DNA from: an uncultured Clostridia bacterium
GTDB lineage: Bacteria > Bacillota > Clostridia > Christensenellales > UBA1242
Assembly: GCA_934747885.1 (NCBI GenBank)
Contig: CAKVHE010000002.1
Location: forward strand, 186,001-250,000
DNA length: 64,000 nt
Reading direction: 5' to 3'
Of this stretch, positions 32,378 to 42,185 are shown piece after piece (positions within the stretch are counted from its first letter, which is position 1; each line of letters begins with the position of its first letter). The notes beneath the pieces are model-generated. The model was not told the DNA's origin, did not search any database, and was given only the letters and a program-made list of their open reading frames with translations. The translations under genes were made by a program, and so were the position numbers.

Positions 32378-34261
32378 ATGAAAAAAAGGAACACAACAAA
32401 GACAAAGTTGGTGGCGACAATTGTTTCTATGGTAAGTGCATTATGCTTGCTTGCAGTGGGTGTGTTTGCAACACTTACAAACTTTCAAGTTGCGATTGCT
32501 AACCAACTTAATTTAAAGTTTGATGCGGTAGAAGGCACGCTTTATGCAACGCGTGTAGGTGATGTTGCGGGTACTGACCGTACCACCAGCAAAGTGCTAA
32601 GTGAAAGCAGTACGGCTACCGATTGGCTAAAAGTGTATGATGGTACAACCACCGAAGGTGTGCAAAATGATGCGCTGACCAGCATACAAGAAAAGGTAGA
32701 TTTTATCTCAAATGATGCAATAAAAGCAAAAGTTAATGCCGGTACAATCAGCATAGCAATAACTTACTATTTTTACTACACCTTGCCGGCTGATGCGGTA
32801 GCAAACAACATTACATTGACGGCGCCAGCGGTAAGTGATAGTAATGTTGTAGTTTCTTATTCTTACATAAAAACGACAAGCAGCACCTTACCAGCATTTA
32901 CCGATGCAACAACACTAAATAATGGTTCAGTGGTAACTATAAGTGGCGGTGAACATTTATTCATTAAGGCGGAAGCAAAAGTAGATTTGAGCAAATCAGT
33001 AAAAATAGAAAATGCAAATTGGAATTTTACTCTCAATTTTGGTATTAGCAAATATACATTAACTGGGGATACGCTGAACTTTAACGCTGTATCCGGTGCA
33101 GAAACCTACGAAGTATGGGCAAAAGAAACCACCACAAGTGGTGCATCACTTTTGGCGCAAACAAGCGCGGTAGGTGATACTGATGCCACTCTTGGTACTC
33201 TTGTTAAAATCTTAGATAAAAGCGCAATTAGCGTAAACTTGGCAGAAGCCCTAACAAGCCAAGAAACTGCTACTTACACTATAACAGTACTACCAAAAAA
33301 TTCAAGCGGTACTGAGATTTCTGGTTCGCGCATAAGCGTAAACTATGCACATACCAAAACTGCAAGCACGGTTAGTGTAAAAGTAACTGATGAAGCAATT
33401 GGAGGCAATTACTATTATTATGTAGAACTAGGTGAATACCCACAAACAGTGGTAGAAGACACAACGACATTAAGTGCCTTAAACTCTTTAGGAGATAGTG
33501 CTAAAACTGGCAGAACTTTTGTTGTTGGTGGAAGCGAAGATGGTTATTATGACGGCTCTGGTAAATTTAATTATTATAAAATTAACCTTATTGAATATGT
33601 TTACAATAATTGCAAATTTACCAAATACAAGGATATTGGTAACTCTGTGCACTGGTATAAAGTAGAGCCAATAAAGTGGATGCTGTTAGAAGCGTATTCT
33701 ACAAATAAATCCCAATATGTGGGAACAACAAAAAATATACATGTGGTAGCAGAAAAGATATTGGTGTCGGGTGTTATGTTTGATGCAAGCCAAAATACTT
33801 GGGTTAATAGCAATATGAGATATTGGTTAAATCAGCATTTTTATGAAGAAGCTTTTTCGGTGGATGACAGACAGCACATTTTATTAAACGATACAAGATA
33901 TTTCGGTAATAATTCACACACGGAAAAGGATGATTATACTGTTTCAACTGGTGGTCAAATAAGTAAAGACTATGTTTGGAATTTAAGTTATTATGAAGTC
34001 ACAAATACTTTCTATCAATCCAATATGTTTTTAAATAAGACGACGCGTTTAGCAAAAATGACAAATTTGGCTTATTACACTGGTTTAAATAAATTGGATT
34101 ATATTTCAGGAATAAATGGTACTGCTCCGTGGTGGTTGAGAACTGCTGGTGAAAGTGATTTGGCTAGTTTTGATGTTTTTGATGATGGTAGAGTTGTTGG
34201 AGATTATGATGTGTTTAACAATGATGAGGGTATTCGTCCGGCGTTAACCATCTCGCTTTAA
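32378..34261 (+). CDS. Exported protein with DUF6273-like C-terminus, paralog 1
   Basis: A 627-residue protein. Residues about 10-33 form a signal peptide or anchor (TKLVATIVSMVSALCLLAVGV) without a lipobox. A beta-rich N-terminal region follows, nearly shared with the paralog at 58023, then a fibronectin-like middle and a C-terminal domain with WYKVEPIKWMLLE, WVNSNMRYWLNQHFY, WWLRTAGE and DEGIRPALTISL, the pattern of DUF6273 domains, which I recall from gut Firmicute surface proteins with a C-type-lectin/FGE-like fold. Probably cell-surface; ligand unknown. The C-terminal half differs from the paralog much more than the N-terminal half. Expression is likely set by the long leader. Confidence 0.8.
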   Translation: MKKRNTTKTKLVATIVSMVSALCLLAVGVFATLTNFQVAIANQLNLKFDAVEGTLYATRVGDVAGTDRTTSKVLSESSTATDWLKVYDGTTTEGVQNDALTSIQEKVDFISNDAIKAKVNAGTISIAITYYFYYTLPADAVANNITLTAPAVSDSNVVVSYSYIKTTSSTLPAFTDATTLNNGSVVTISGGEHLFIKAEAKVDLSKSVKIENANWNFTLNFGISKYTLTGDTLNFNAVSGAETYEVWAKETTTSGASLLAQTSAVGDTDATLGTLVKILDKSAISVNLAEALTSQETATYTITVLPKNSSGTEISGSRISVNYAHTKTASTVSVKVTDEAIGGNYYYYVELGEYPQTVVEDTTTLSALNSLGDSAKTGRTFVVGGSEDGYYDGSGKFNYYKINLIEYVYNNCKFTKYKDIGNSVHWYKVEPIKWMLLEAYSTNKSQYVGTTKNIHVVAEKILVSGVMFDASQNTWVNSNMRYWLNQHFYEEAFSVDDRQHILLNDTRYFGNNSHTEKDDYTVSTGGQISKDYVWNLSYYEVTNTFYQSNMFLNKTTRLAKMTNLAYYTGLNKLDYISGINGTAPWWLRTAGESDLASFDVFDDGRVVGDYDVFNNDEGIRPALTISL

Positions 34262-34271
34262 AAGATTAAAC

Positions 34272-34299
34272 AAAAAGAGTTTCGGTTGAAACTCTTTTT
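34272..34299. terminator. Bidirectional terminator
   Basis: Stem AAAAAGAGTTTC / GAAACTCTTTTT with a GGTT loop, between converging genes. Confidence 0.9.
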
Positions 34300-34331
34300 G
34301 TGCTTTTAATTTCTTTGCAAATTTTTAGTGT

Positions 34332-35528
34332 TTATCCAAGTTTTTTGTAAATTTCAGCAAGTTCGTTTTTGTTTAGCAATTTTGGAACAGGGTAAAGTGG
34401 GTTTGCTTCGGCATCGGCGTTTTTGGCAAGTTCATGAATATCTTCAGGTTTAATGAAATCAAACTTATGGCCAATTTGCATTTCAGTGTTTAGGTTGTCG
34501 ATGCGCTCGATAAATTTTTTGCTTGCAACTTCATTGCTGTCCTCGATGTTTGCAACGCCGGAATATCTGGCTAAAATTGCCAATTTTTTCTCAGCCTTTT
34601 TGCCGTATTCTCTTAACATAATTGGCAAAATTACAGCATTTGCAAAACCATGTGCCGTGCCGTATTTTCCACCTAGGGAGTGCGCAATTGCGTGAACATA
34701 TCCAACATAAGAGCGGGTAAAGGCCATGCCTGCAAGATAAGAGGCTTTTAACATATTTTGTCTAGCAATAATGTTTGTGTTATTGTGGTAACATTCTGGC
34801 AAGTTTTCGAATATCATTTTGGTGGCTTCTAGTGCACATCTGCGAGTTTTTGGGGTGGTTGAGCCGCCAATAAAGGCTTCTACGGCGTGGGTAAGTGCGT
34901 CCATACCGGTTGTTGCCGTTAAAAACTTTGGCAAGTTTATGGTTAGGCTAGCATCTAGCACCGCATATTCGGGAACAAGGTTAAAATCATTTATGGCATA
35001 TTTGTGATGCGTTTCGCTATCGGTTATTACGGCTGCCACTGTGGTTTCGCTACCAGTGCCGGCGGTGGTTGGAATGGCAAGCAGCAGAGGCAACTTGTGC
35101 TTAACTTTTAACAGCCCGCCCATTTGTCTTAGGCTTTTTTGGGGGTTGCTGGCGCGCGCGCCAACGCCTTTTGCAAGATCCATAACGCTGCCGCCGCCAA
35201 AGGCAATAAGGCAATCCGCTTTGTTTTGTTTGTACAAGGCAAGAGCGCTTTCTACGGCGTTTATGGTTGGGTTTGGCATGGTTTGGTCAAACACCGTAAG
35301 GTTAAAGTTGTTTTGCAATAAATCTTCTTCCAAACTTTTCGTTAAGCCAAGTCTTCTTACGCCTTGATCAGTAACCAGCATTGGTGAGGTTTTTCCTTTG
35401 GCTTTTAAAACCGTTTTTATATCCTTTAAACTTTCCAAAATTTTAGGTTCTCGGTAAGGCATAAAGCACATTGCAAAATGCATAATTTTTTGGTAGGTCC
35501 TACAATATATTTTTTTTAATGAGTTCAT
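34332..35528 (-). CDS. Iron-containing alcohol dehydrogenase
   Basis: A 398-residue group III alcohol dehydrogenase. It has the NAD-binding AFGGGSVMDLAKG segment, PTTAGTGSE, and the metal-binding region GMDALTHAVEAF with the later His in HAIAHSLGGKYGTAHGFANA. It reduces aldehydes such as acetaldehyde or butyraldehyde, or acts on diols; the substrate cannot be read from sequence. GGAACC lies before the ATG. Single gene. Confidence 0.92.
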   Translation of the reverse strand: MNSLKKIYCRTYQKIMHFAMCFMPYREPKILESLKDIKTVLKAKGKTSPMLVTDQGVRRLGLTKSLEEDLLQNNFNLTVFDQTMPNPTINAVESALALYKQNKADCLIAFGGGSVMDLAKGVGARASNPQKSLRQMGGLLKVKHKLPLLLAIPTTAGTGSETTVAAVITDSETHHKYAINDFNLVPEYAVLDASLTINLPKFLTATTGMDALTHAVEAFIGGSTTPKTRRCALEATKMIFENLPECYHNNTNIIARQNMLKASYLAGMAFTRSYVGYVHAIAHSLGGKYGTAHGFANAVILPIMLREYGKKAEKKLAILARYSGVANIEDSNEVASKKFIERIDNLNTEMQIGHKFDFIKPEDIHELAKNADAEANPLYPVPKLLNKNELAEIYKKLG

Positions 35529-35622
35529 AGTTGGTTCCTTTTTATTTATTTTATTAAATTATATCACTAAATGATAAAATAATAAACCAAAAGGTGGGGT
35601 GTTTGTTAAAAAATATACCCCC

Positions 35623-35651
35623 TTGCACAAAAGTTAAGTCTGTGGTATAAT
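35623..35651 (+). promoter_or_regulatory. Promoter of hypothetical gene
   Basis: -35 TTGCAC (35623-35628), 17-bp spacer, -10 TATAAT (35646-35651). Confidence 0.7.
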
Positions 35652-35673
35652 AAAGAAGTTATAAGGAGAATTT

Positions 35674-36540
35674 ATGGCAAAAGAAGTACGAAATGTTTAT
35701 CTTCCTACCGGTTTTGTTGCTGGGCTTTACAATGCAATACAAAACCAAGCGGGCAAACATACCAACTTTTTGCCTCTGCACGATTGTGCATTTTTGCTAG
35801 TGCTGGCTGAAAAGTATTTTTACAATTCGCCAGAGGGTAAAAGTATGTCTTATTATCCTCGTTTTTTTACTGCGCCTTACTGGATTGGAGAAGAGGCAAT
35901 AGGTGAACTAATTTTTTCTAAGGCTAATTATTCTAGCGTTGTAGCAAAATATACCTCGCGTCATCGCGATTTTGAGCAACTTGGTTTTTCTAGTCAAAGC
36001 ATTTTTGATGCAAGAGAACGCGCGCGCAAAGCGAGCACAGTGGCACCACTAAATTATTTTGGTGAAGAGTGGCATGAGTTAACCAAAGGTTTGAATACCG
36101 AAGAGAACAAACTGCTTATACCACAATCGTTATATTTTAAAAACGCGTATAGCAACGCTTATTACCGTTTAAGAATGTTAAATGAGCGTTATTGGCGCAA
36201 CACTTTTTACCGAATGGAATTGCAAATTGTGCCAAACTTAACTCAGGCAGAGGCGGAGACAATTTTGCACTCAAATGTTTATACCTTAAAGCGTGATGTG
36301 CCAGCAAATGGGGTGGAAGAACTTTCAACCGAATTGCAAAAGTATATGGACTCTGGGCGGCAACGTGCATTTGATAACAAGTATGTGGAACAAGACAAAT
36401 TTCCTGTTGATGCCTTTGTTGAAAGTTTAGCAAAGGCCATGCAAGATTTTTCTGAACTCGGTTTTGATAAAAGCATAAACGGCTTTGAGTATGAGGCGCG
36501 AGTGCTTGAAGAAGATACCACGCCAAAGTTTAAGCTATAA
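35674..36540 (+). CDS. Hypothetical soluble protein
   Basis: A 288-residue protein with no signal peptide, membrane helix or recognisable motif. It is rich in Tyr, Phe and Arg and predicted mostly helical; segments such as FFTAPYWIGEEAIGELIFSK and RLRMLNERYWRNTFYRME stand out. AAGGAG precedes the ATG and a good promoter lies upstream. It is monocistronic and converges on typA across a shared terminator. Function unknown. Confidence 0.72.
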   Translation: MAKEVRNVYLPTGFVAGLYNAIQNQAGKHTNFLPLHDCAFLLVLAEKYFYNSPEGKSMSYYPRFFTAPYWIGEEAIGELIFSKANYSSVVAKYTSRHRDFEQLGFSSQSIFDARERARKASTVAPLNYFGEEWHELTKGLNTEENKLLIPQSLYFKNAYSNAYYRLRMLNERYWRNTFYRMELQIVPNLTQAEAETILHSNVYTLKRDVPANGVEELSTELQKYMDSGRQRAFDNKYVEQDKFPVDAFVESLAKAMQDFSELGFDKSINGFEYEARVLEEDTTPKFKL

Positions 36541-36569
36541 AAAAGAACTCTTTTTAAGAGTTCTTTTTT
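36541..36569. terminator. Bidirectional terminator
   Basis: Stem AAAAGAACTCTT / AAGAGTTCTTTT with a TTT loop, shared with typA. Confidence 0.88.
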
Positions 36570-36570
36570 G

Positions 36571-38400
36571 TTATTCAGCGGAGTTTTTGCGTTTGTAATC
36601 GGCTCTGCCACGCAAGGTGTGATCCAAAATTATTTTACGCATACGAAGCGACAACGGGGTAACTTCAAGTAATTCGTCTTCGTCTAGGTATTCTAGATAT
36701 TCTTCTAGGGTTGGTTTTTTGATTGGTTCTAGGCGCAATGCTTCGTCGCTAGAAGAAGAACGGGTGTTTGAAAGGTGTTTTTTCTTGCAAACGTTAACAA
36801 CAATGTCTTCACCTTTTGGGTTAAAGCCAACAATCATGCCTGCATATACGTGTTCACCAGTTGTAATGATAAGTTTTCCGCGTTCTTGGGTGTAAAATAG
36901 TCCATATTGAACGGCGTCGCCTTCTTCAAAGGCAATAAGCGAACCAAAGTTTCGTCTTGTGATGGGGCCTTTGTATGGTTCATATTTTAAGAAGGTGCTG
37001 TTCATAACGCCTTCGCCTTTGGTATCGGTTAAAAATTGGCTCTTGTAACCAAATAAGCCACGAGCAGGAATTTCAAATTGCAAGCGAGTTCTAGAACCGC
37101 GTGCAGCCATAGAAATTAAGTTACCTTTTCGGCTAGAAAGTACATTCATAACGTTGCCGACTGCGCTTTCTGGTAAGTCAATAGTAACAAGTTCAATAGG
37201 TTCGCACTTTTTGCCATCAATTTCTTTAAAGATAACTCTAGGCATCGAAACTTGAAATTCGTATCCGTCACGGCGCATATTTTCAATTAAAATAGAAATA
37301 TGCATTTCGCCACGGCCAAGCACTCTAAAACTGTCTGCTGAGGAGGTTTCAAAAACTTTTAAACTTAGGTCTTTGGTGGCTTCTTTAAATAGTCTTTCAC
37401 GCAAATGGCGGCTGGTGCAGTATTTGCCTTCGCGACCAGCAAAAGGACTGCTATTTACCGAGAACACCATTTCTACGCTTGGTTCACTAATTTTTACAAA
37501 AGGAATAGTAATAACTTCGGCAGGGCTAGAAACCGAGTCACCAATGGTTATTTCGGTTGAGCCGGCAATACAAACAATTTCACCTGCTTCGGCTGATTTA
37601 ACAGCAACACGCTTTAGACCTTGGTAAACAAACAAGTTTTGTACTTTAAAGTTAAAATTGCGTTGTTCATCAAAGTAGTTGGTTACAACAACGTTATCGT
37701 TTACGTTGATGGTACCGTTTTCTATTTTACCAACAGCGAGTTTGCCCAAAAAGTCGTTTTGTTCAACGGCACTTATTAGTACGCTTAGATTTTTGCTTGC
37801 GTCGCCACTTGGGGCAGGAATGTGCTCAATAATTTCGTCAAACAAAGGAATAAAGTCGGTGCCCTTTTGATTTGGGTCTTTTGATGCAATACCTTGACGC
37901 GCGCTTGCATAAATAAATGGGCTGTCAAGTTGTTCGTCGGTGGCATCTAAGTCCATAAGTAGTTCCAAAACTTCGTCTTTAACTTCGTCCAAACGAGCAT
38001 CCGGACGGTCAATTTTGTTAACAACAACAATAACTTTTAGGTTTAGGGCTAGGGCTTTTTCTAGCACAAAACGAGTTTGAGGCATTGGGCCTTCGTAAGC
38101 ATCAACGACTAGCAAAACGCCGTCTACCATTTTTAATACACGTTCAACTTCGCCTCCAAAGTCTGCGTGACCTGGGGTATCTACAACATTGATCTTTATG
38201 CCTTTGTAACTTAGTGAGGCATTTTTGCTAAGAATAGTAATTCCACGTTCACGTTCGAGGGCGTTGGAGTCCATAACGCGGTCTTGCACTTCTTGGTTGT
38301 CGCGGAATACGCCGCCTTGTTTTAACATTTCGTTAACTAGACTGGTTTTGCCGTGGTCAACGTGCGCAATAATTGCTACATTTCTAATTTTATTATTCAT
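36571..38400 (-). CDS. typA: Translational GTPase TypA/BipA
   Basis: Ribosome-associated GTPase of the EF-G superfamily, involved in ribosome assembly and stress adaptation. The 609-residue protein has G1 AHVDHGKTS, G2 RGITI, G3 DTPGHADF and G4 NKIDRPDA, then domains II-III and the TypA-specific C-terminal domain (TGEHVYAGMIVGFNPKGEDIVVNVCKKK split by positions 510-540). Length is normal. GAAGGA precedes the start. Confidence 0.96.
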   Translation of the reverse strand: MNNKIRNVAIIAHVDHGKTSLVNEMLKQGGVFRDNQEVQDRVMDSNALERERGITILSKNASLSYKGIKINVVDTPGHADFGGEVERVLKMVDGVLLVVDAYEGPMPQTRFVLEKALALNLKVIVVVNKIDRPDARLDEVKDEVLELLMDLDATDEQLDSPFIYASARQGIASKDPNQKGTDFIPLFDEIIEHIPAPSGDASKNLSVLISAVEQNDFLGKLAVGKIENGTINVNDNVVVTNYFDEQRNFNFKVQNLFVYQGLKRVAVKSAEAGEIVCIAGSTEITIGDSVSSPAEVITIPFVKISEPSVEMVFSVNSSPFAGREGKYCTSRHLRERLFKEATKDLSLKVFETSSADSFRVLGRGEMHISILIENMRRDGYEFQVSMPRVIFKEIDGKKCEPIELVTIDLPESAVGNVMNVLSSRKGNLISMAARGSRTRLQFEIPARGLFGYKSQFLTDTKGEGVMNSTFLKYEPYKGPITRRNFGSLIAFEEGDAVQYGLFYTQERGKLIITTGEHVYAGMIVGFNPKGEDIVVNVCKKKHLSNTRSSSSDEALRLEPIKKPTLEEYLEYLDEDELLEVTPLSLRMRKIILDHTLRGRADYKRKNSAE

Positions 38401-38421
38401 AATTTTTTTTCCTTCTTTACA

Positions 38422-38450
38422 TAAAAAACGACTTTTAAATTAAAAGCCGT
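38422..38450 (-). terminator. Terminator of dnaD-dnaI operon
   Basis: On the minus strand ACGGCTTTT / AAAAGTCGT with a short loop, followed by T6, in the gap before typA. Confidence 0.75.
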
Positions 38451-38458
38451 AAATTTTT

Positions 38459-39409
38459 TTAATTTTTATTGTGGCGTAAGTCATCACCCGAAATCTGAAT
38501 ATTTAGCGCCTTTGCCTTGTTGGTAATACGCGAAAAAATGCGTTCGCCGTAGCGGGTAAGTAGGTCATTCATATTCAAGTTGGTGGTAATAACGGTTGCC
38601 TTATGCTTTAACATACGCTCGGAAATAATGAGGTTTAAGTATTCCGCGGTAACATTTTTAAAAATAGGCTCGGTGCCAAGATCGTCTATTGCCAAAAAGT
38701 CTGGATCCAAGAGCATATCCAAAAACGATTGCTTGTTGGCGTCAAAGCACGAGTGATATTTTAAAAATTGATTGTTTAATTGAAAAGCGGTAATAAAACA
38801 AGAGGTGAAGCCTTTTTTTATTATTTCGCTGGTTAAACATTCAAGCGCGAAAGATTTGCCCACGCCGGTATGTCCGCTTATTGTTATTACACAATATTTG
38901 CTGGCGGGGAATTTTTCGGCGTATTGCATAAGCACGGTTTTTAGTTTTAAAAGTGCGGTTTTATGTTCATCGGTGCTAGCGATGTTTGCATCAAAATCCT
39001 TAAATGTGTGCAAACCCATGTCAGGTTCTAGTCCTGATTGACGAATTAGTTCGTCGTTTAATTTTGCCTTAAAGCAAGAGCAATATTTGCCATTTACATA
39101 TCCAGTGTCGTTGCATTTGTTGCAGGTGTAGTGGGGAATAAAATCACTATCCACAAAACCGAGTTCAGTTTGACGCTGTTTTAACAATTTTTCAACATCG
39201 TTTAATTCTTGCTCAATTTTTTTTGCGTCTTCGCCATAGGCATTTAGTTTGGCAATTAAAAATTCTAGTTCTTTCTTTTTTACAAATAGTTCGCCAAATT
39301 TTGCATCGGCTTTGGCTTTTTGCAGCATAAATTCAGCATGAGCTTCGGCTTTTTGACGAAGGGCAAGTTGTTCATTGGTTATTTTTAAAATTATACTTTT
39401 TCTATCCAT
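38459..39409 (-). CDS. dnaI: DnaI/DnaC-type helicase loader ATPase
   Basis: AAA+ ATPase that loads the replicative helicase. The protein of about 316 residues has an N-terminal coiled coil, a zinc-binding CNKCNDTGYVNGKYCSC segment, Walker A SGHTGVGKSFAL and Walker B FLAIDDLGTE, with a sensor ATTNL-like segment. I start at ATG 39409 behind GGGGGCAAGA, not at ATG 39433, which overlaps the upstream gene. It follows the DnaD-domain gene by 13 nt, forming a primosome operon. Confidence 0.9.
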   Translation of the reverse strand: MDRKSIILKITNEQLALRQKAEAHAEFMLQKAKADAKFGELFVKKKELEFLIAKLNAYGEDAKKIEQELNDVEKLLKQRQTELGFVDSDFIPHYTCNKCNDTGYVNGKYCSCFKAKLNDELIRQSGLEPDMGLHTFKDFDANIASTDEHKTALLKLKTVLMQYAEKFPASKYCVITISGHTGVGKSFALECLTSEIIKKGFTSCFITAFQLNNQFLKYHSCFDANKQSFLDMLLDPDFLAIDDLGTEPIFKNVTAEYLNLIISERMLKHKATVITTNLNMNDLLTRYGERIFSRITNKAKALNIQISGDDLRHNKN

Positions 39410-39422
39410 ATTCTTGCCCCCA

Positions 39423-40889
39423 TTATATTTCAATGTTGTCTAAGTTGTCAAACAAAGCATCAAGTTCTTTTTGGTCATAGGTACGAGATTCAAAGTTCTG
39501 CACGGCAACTTTTGGCGCGCCTGCGCCCGTGGTGCCGCTTTTCTTCATATAATTTTTTGCGTCTTCAAGTGTTTTTACACCATTATCAAACATCGAACTT
39601 AAAAGTTTGTTTAAGTACTGAATTGGTTGCATTTTGCCTTTGGCAAAGTCGGCAGAGTAGTCAATTATGTCGTAGCCAAGGTGCCAACTTTCAGTCCAAG
39701 TGCGGTAGGCATCGCGATCCCATGAATTTACATTACGCAAAATTCCACATTTGTCAAGTATTTTTTTGATTTGTTCATCCGAAGAAATAACATCTTGCAT
39801 ATATTGTGAAATAGAGGCTTCGGTAACCAAACCAAGTTTGTAAAATTTTGCAATAACACCATTTAAACCTTCTAGGGTGCGGATGGAACGCTTAAAGCAA
39901 TAACTTGCCAAAATTTTTAGAGTAGTTGCATCATAGCCTTTGCTTACCCAATCAGTGATGTAGGTTTCTATAACAATGTCTAGGTTGTCGTAGTATAGGC
40001 CAATTGCACGAGTTATGTCTTTGGCAAGAGTTAGATACTCGTTGTATTTGTTATTGTATTCATCAATTTCTTGGCTAGACGCTAGGTGCAAGTTGTGATA
40101 CTTGGTAAGCAAATTGTCCAGTCTTGCAGAAGTTGCGTTTGGTTTGCCCTTTAAGGTTTTTGCAACTTCTTTTATGGTGCCGTGTGAAAAACCAAATTCG
40201 TTTGTCCATTTGAGGTAGAGTGAGCGGTCTTCAAGCGTGCTGCAACTTTTTGAAGTAAACTGCTTAATTATGTCGTTGGTTTCGGTAACAACTTCATCAT
40301 GCTCGGATAGTTTTTCTTTAATTTGCTCGTCGGTGAGATAGCCGTCGTTGGCAAAGTTTTTGGCTATGGTTAAGATGTAAGGATAGCCAACTTTTGAGCC
40401 TTTTAGTTTTACACAATATTCGGCAATATCAATAAGTCCTTGTTCGCCCATATGAAAACTTTCAAGCAAAGTGTAGTATTCGTTGTATTCGGTTGGTGTT
40501 ATCATTCTACCAGTAATTAGTGCTTGAATTTTGCTATTAAAGCTTTCATATTTGCTTGCGCGTTTTTTGCTAGAACCGGCACGTCTGCTTACCGGCAAAT
40601 ATTTTATGGCAAGTTCTTGTTTGTTTGGACTTTCCAAAATTTGCACAAGCCCTTCGGCTTGCCAATATTCAAACGCTTCTTTAACTTCGCTAGCGTCCAT
40701 ACTTAGGGTATGGCAAAGATTATCTATGGTGTTTTGAACCGAATTTGGGTTGGTGCAAAGATACAAACCATACAAATAAACTTTCACACAATGTGCGGGT
40801 GCAATTGGCAAATATTCATTTATAAAAGTGTTCTCAATCACCAAAAAAGAACCCGAATGCGTATCGCTCGAATAACTACAAAGTGCCAT
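39423..40889 (-). CDS. DnaD-domain replication initiation protein
   Basis: A 488-residue protein, longer than Bacillus DnaD (about 230) and nearer to DnaB (about 470). The N-terminal winged-helix domain (about residues 20-110) precedes at least two helical DnaD-like modules with the YDII-type ending (WHLGYDIIDYSADFAKGKMQPIQYLNKLL). It probably helps open the origin or restart forks and recruits the helicase with DnaI encoded next to it. GGAG is upstream. Confidence 0.85.
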   Translation of the reverse strand: MALCSYSSDTHSGSFLVIENTFINEYLPIAPAHCVKVYLYGLYLCTNPNSVQNTIDNLCHTLSMDASEVKEAFEYWQAEGLVQILESPNKQELAIKYLPVSRRAGSSKKRASKYESFNSKIQALITGRMITPTEYNEYYTLLESFHMGEQGLIDIAEYCVKLKGSKVGYPYILTIAKNFANDGYLTDEQIKEKLSEHDEVVTETNDIIKQFTSKSCSTLEDRSLYLKWTNEFGFSHGTIKEVAKTLKGKPNATSARLDNLLTKYHNLHLASSQEIDEYNNKYNEYLTLAKDITRAIGLYYDNLDIVIETYITDWVSKGYDATTLKILASYCFKRSIRTLEGLNGVIAKFYKLGLVTEASISQYMQDVISSDEQIKKILDKCGILRNVNSWDRDAYRTWTESWHLGYDIIDYSADFAKGKMQPIQYLNKLLSSMFDNGVKTLEDAKNYMKKSGTTGAGAPKVAVQNFESRTYDQKELDALFDNLDNIEI

Positions 40890-40917
40890 AAAGTCGCTCC
40901 ATTTGTTTGATTTTCTT

Positions 40918-40946
40918 TTGAGTTAATTATATAATGAATATATAAT
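40918..40946 (+). promoter_or_regulatory. Promoter of sbcDC
   Basis: -35 TTGAGT (40918-40923), 17-bp spacer, -10 TATAAT (40941-40946). A palindrome CACTA-GT-TAGTG (40949-40960) lies across the predicted start and may be an operator. Confidence 0.65.
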
Positions 40947-41003
40947 ATCACTAGTTAGTGTTTTTTTCAAGAATTTTTTAAAACTTAAAGGTAGGGCAAA
41001 AAT

Positions 41004-42185
41004 TTGAAAATTTTACATACTGCCGATTGGCATTTGGGAGCAAAAACCAACAAGAGGTCACGAATTGTCGAACAACGCAAAGCAATGCAAGACATGGTGG
41101 ACATTTGCAATGAGGAAAAAATAGATTTGGTAATTATTGCCGGAGATATTTTTGATCAAGCCGTACCAACCAGCGAAGCAGAAGATTTGTTTTATGAAAC
41201 CCTCGAAAAATTAACTGAGGACAATTGTCGTGCGGTTATTGCTTTGGCTGGCAACCACGATGATCCTAGAAGAATAGAATCTAACACCCATTTTGCCAAA
41301 AAACATAACATTATTTTGGCAGGTGATTTGGAACCAGTGGGAGAACTTTCACCGGCGTCAGCGCGTGTTAAGTTTGTGGAAATCGGCAAAGGATATGCCG
41401 TGGTGGAATCTAAAACGCATCGTGGGGTAACCGAAAGAACATCGGTTGCAATTTTGCCATATCCAATGGAATATCGCCTAAAGGCAAAGGCTGAGGCTGA
41501 GGACTATTCGGGCAAAGTTTGCGAATGGGCAAGATATGTATGCAGAGGCTTTAAAAAAGACGCCTTTAATTTGCTTGCTTCGCACTTTCCGGTTTCGGGT
41601 AGCCGTGAAGAAGCAATTGACAAAGCAATAGACTACAAAGTCGGCGATGTTAGCGTTGTTATTAAAGCCGATTTGCCTCGCGCCGATTATTATGCTTTGG
41701 GACATATTCATACTGAGCAAATTATTGGTGGAAATATGGCGTATTCGGGCGCGCCTCTCTTTTATTCACCAAATCAAAAAAAAGCGGGCGTTTTGGTGGT
41801 TGAATCGGATGGTGCCAATTTAAAAAATATCCGTTTTAGAGAACTTTTATCGGTTTCAAAAATGGCAAAGGTTGTTTGCGAAGAGGGCGAAGATTTGGCA
41901 GTCAAACTTGCTGGCTTTTCGGTTAATGACTTTGTCGAATTGGTGCTTCGTCGCGGTAGTCCGCTTACGGCAACCGAAATTAACGACATTCGCGATAATT
42001 TTCCGTTTGTAACTGAAATTAACTTTGAAAATATTGCCCTTAAAACTGATGATTTTGTTTTTTCTAGCAAGCGAAAAAGTTTATCGCCAAAAGAACTCTT
42101 TGAACAATTTTATAAGGCAAAAAAAGGCGTGGAACCACCAAAAGACCAGCTTGAACTTTTTGTGGAAATAATGGAGGATAAGTAA
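41004..42185 (+). CDS. sbcD: Nuclease SbcCD subunit D (Mre11 family)
   Basis: Metal-dependent nuclease that processes hairpins and DNA ends with SbcC. The 393-residue protein has the calcineurin-like motifs MKILHTADWHLG (Asp, His), IAGDIFD, ALAGNHDDP, ASHFPVSG and ALGHIHTEQ. It uses a TTG start behind AAAGG. Its stop and the sbcC start overlap (TAATG), indicating coupling. Confidence 0.95.
   Translation: MKILHTADWHLGAKTNKRSRIVEQRKAMQDMVDICNEEKIDLVIIAGDIFDQAVPTSEAEDLFYETLEKLTEDNCRAVIALAGNHDDPRRIESNTHFAKKHNIILAGDLEPVGELSPASARVKFVEIGKGYAVVESKTHRGVTERTSVAILPYPMEYRLKAKAEAEDYSGKVCEWARYVCRGFKKDAFNLLASHFPVSGSREEAIDKAIDYKVGDVSVVIKADLPRADYYALGHIHTEQIIGGNMAYSGAPLFYSPNQKKAGVLVVESDGANLKNIRFRELLSVSKMAKVVCEEGEDLAVKLAGFSVNDFVELVLRRGSPLTATEINDIRDNFPFVTEINFENIALKTDDFVFSSKRKSLSPKELFEQFYKAKKGVEPPKDQLELFVEIMEDK

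Noticed and set aside
32378..34261. Target of a diversity-generating retroelement
   Set aside because: The C-terminal domain resembles the lectin-like fold used by such targets, but no reverse transcriptase, template repeat or adenine-biased variation is visible in the window.
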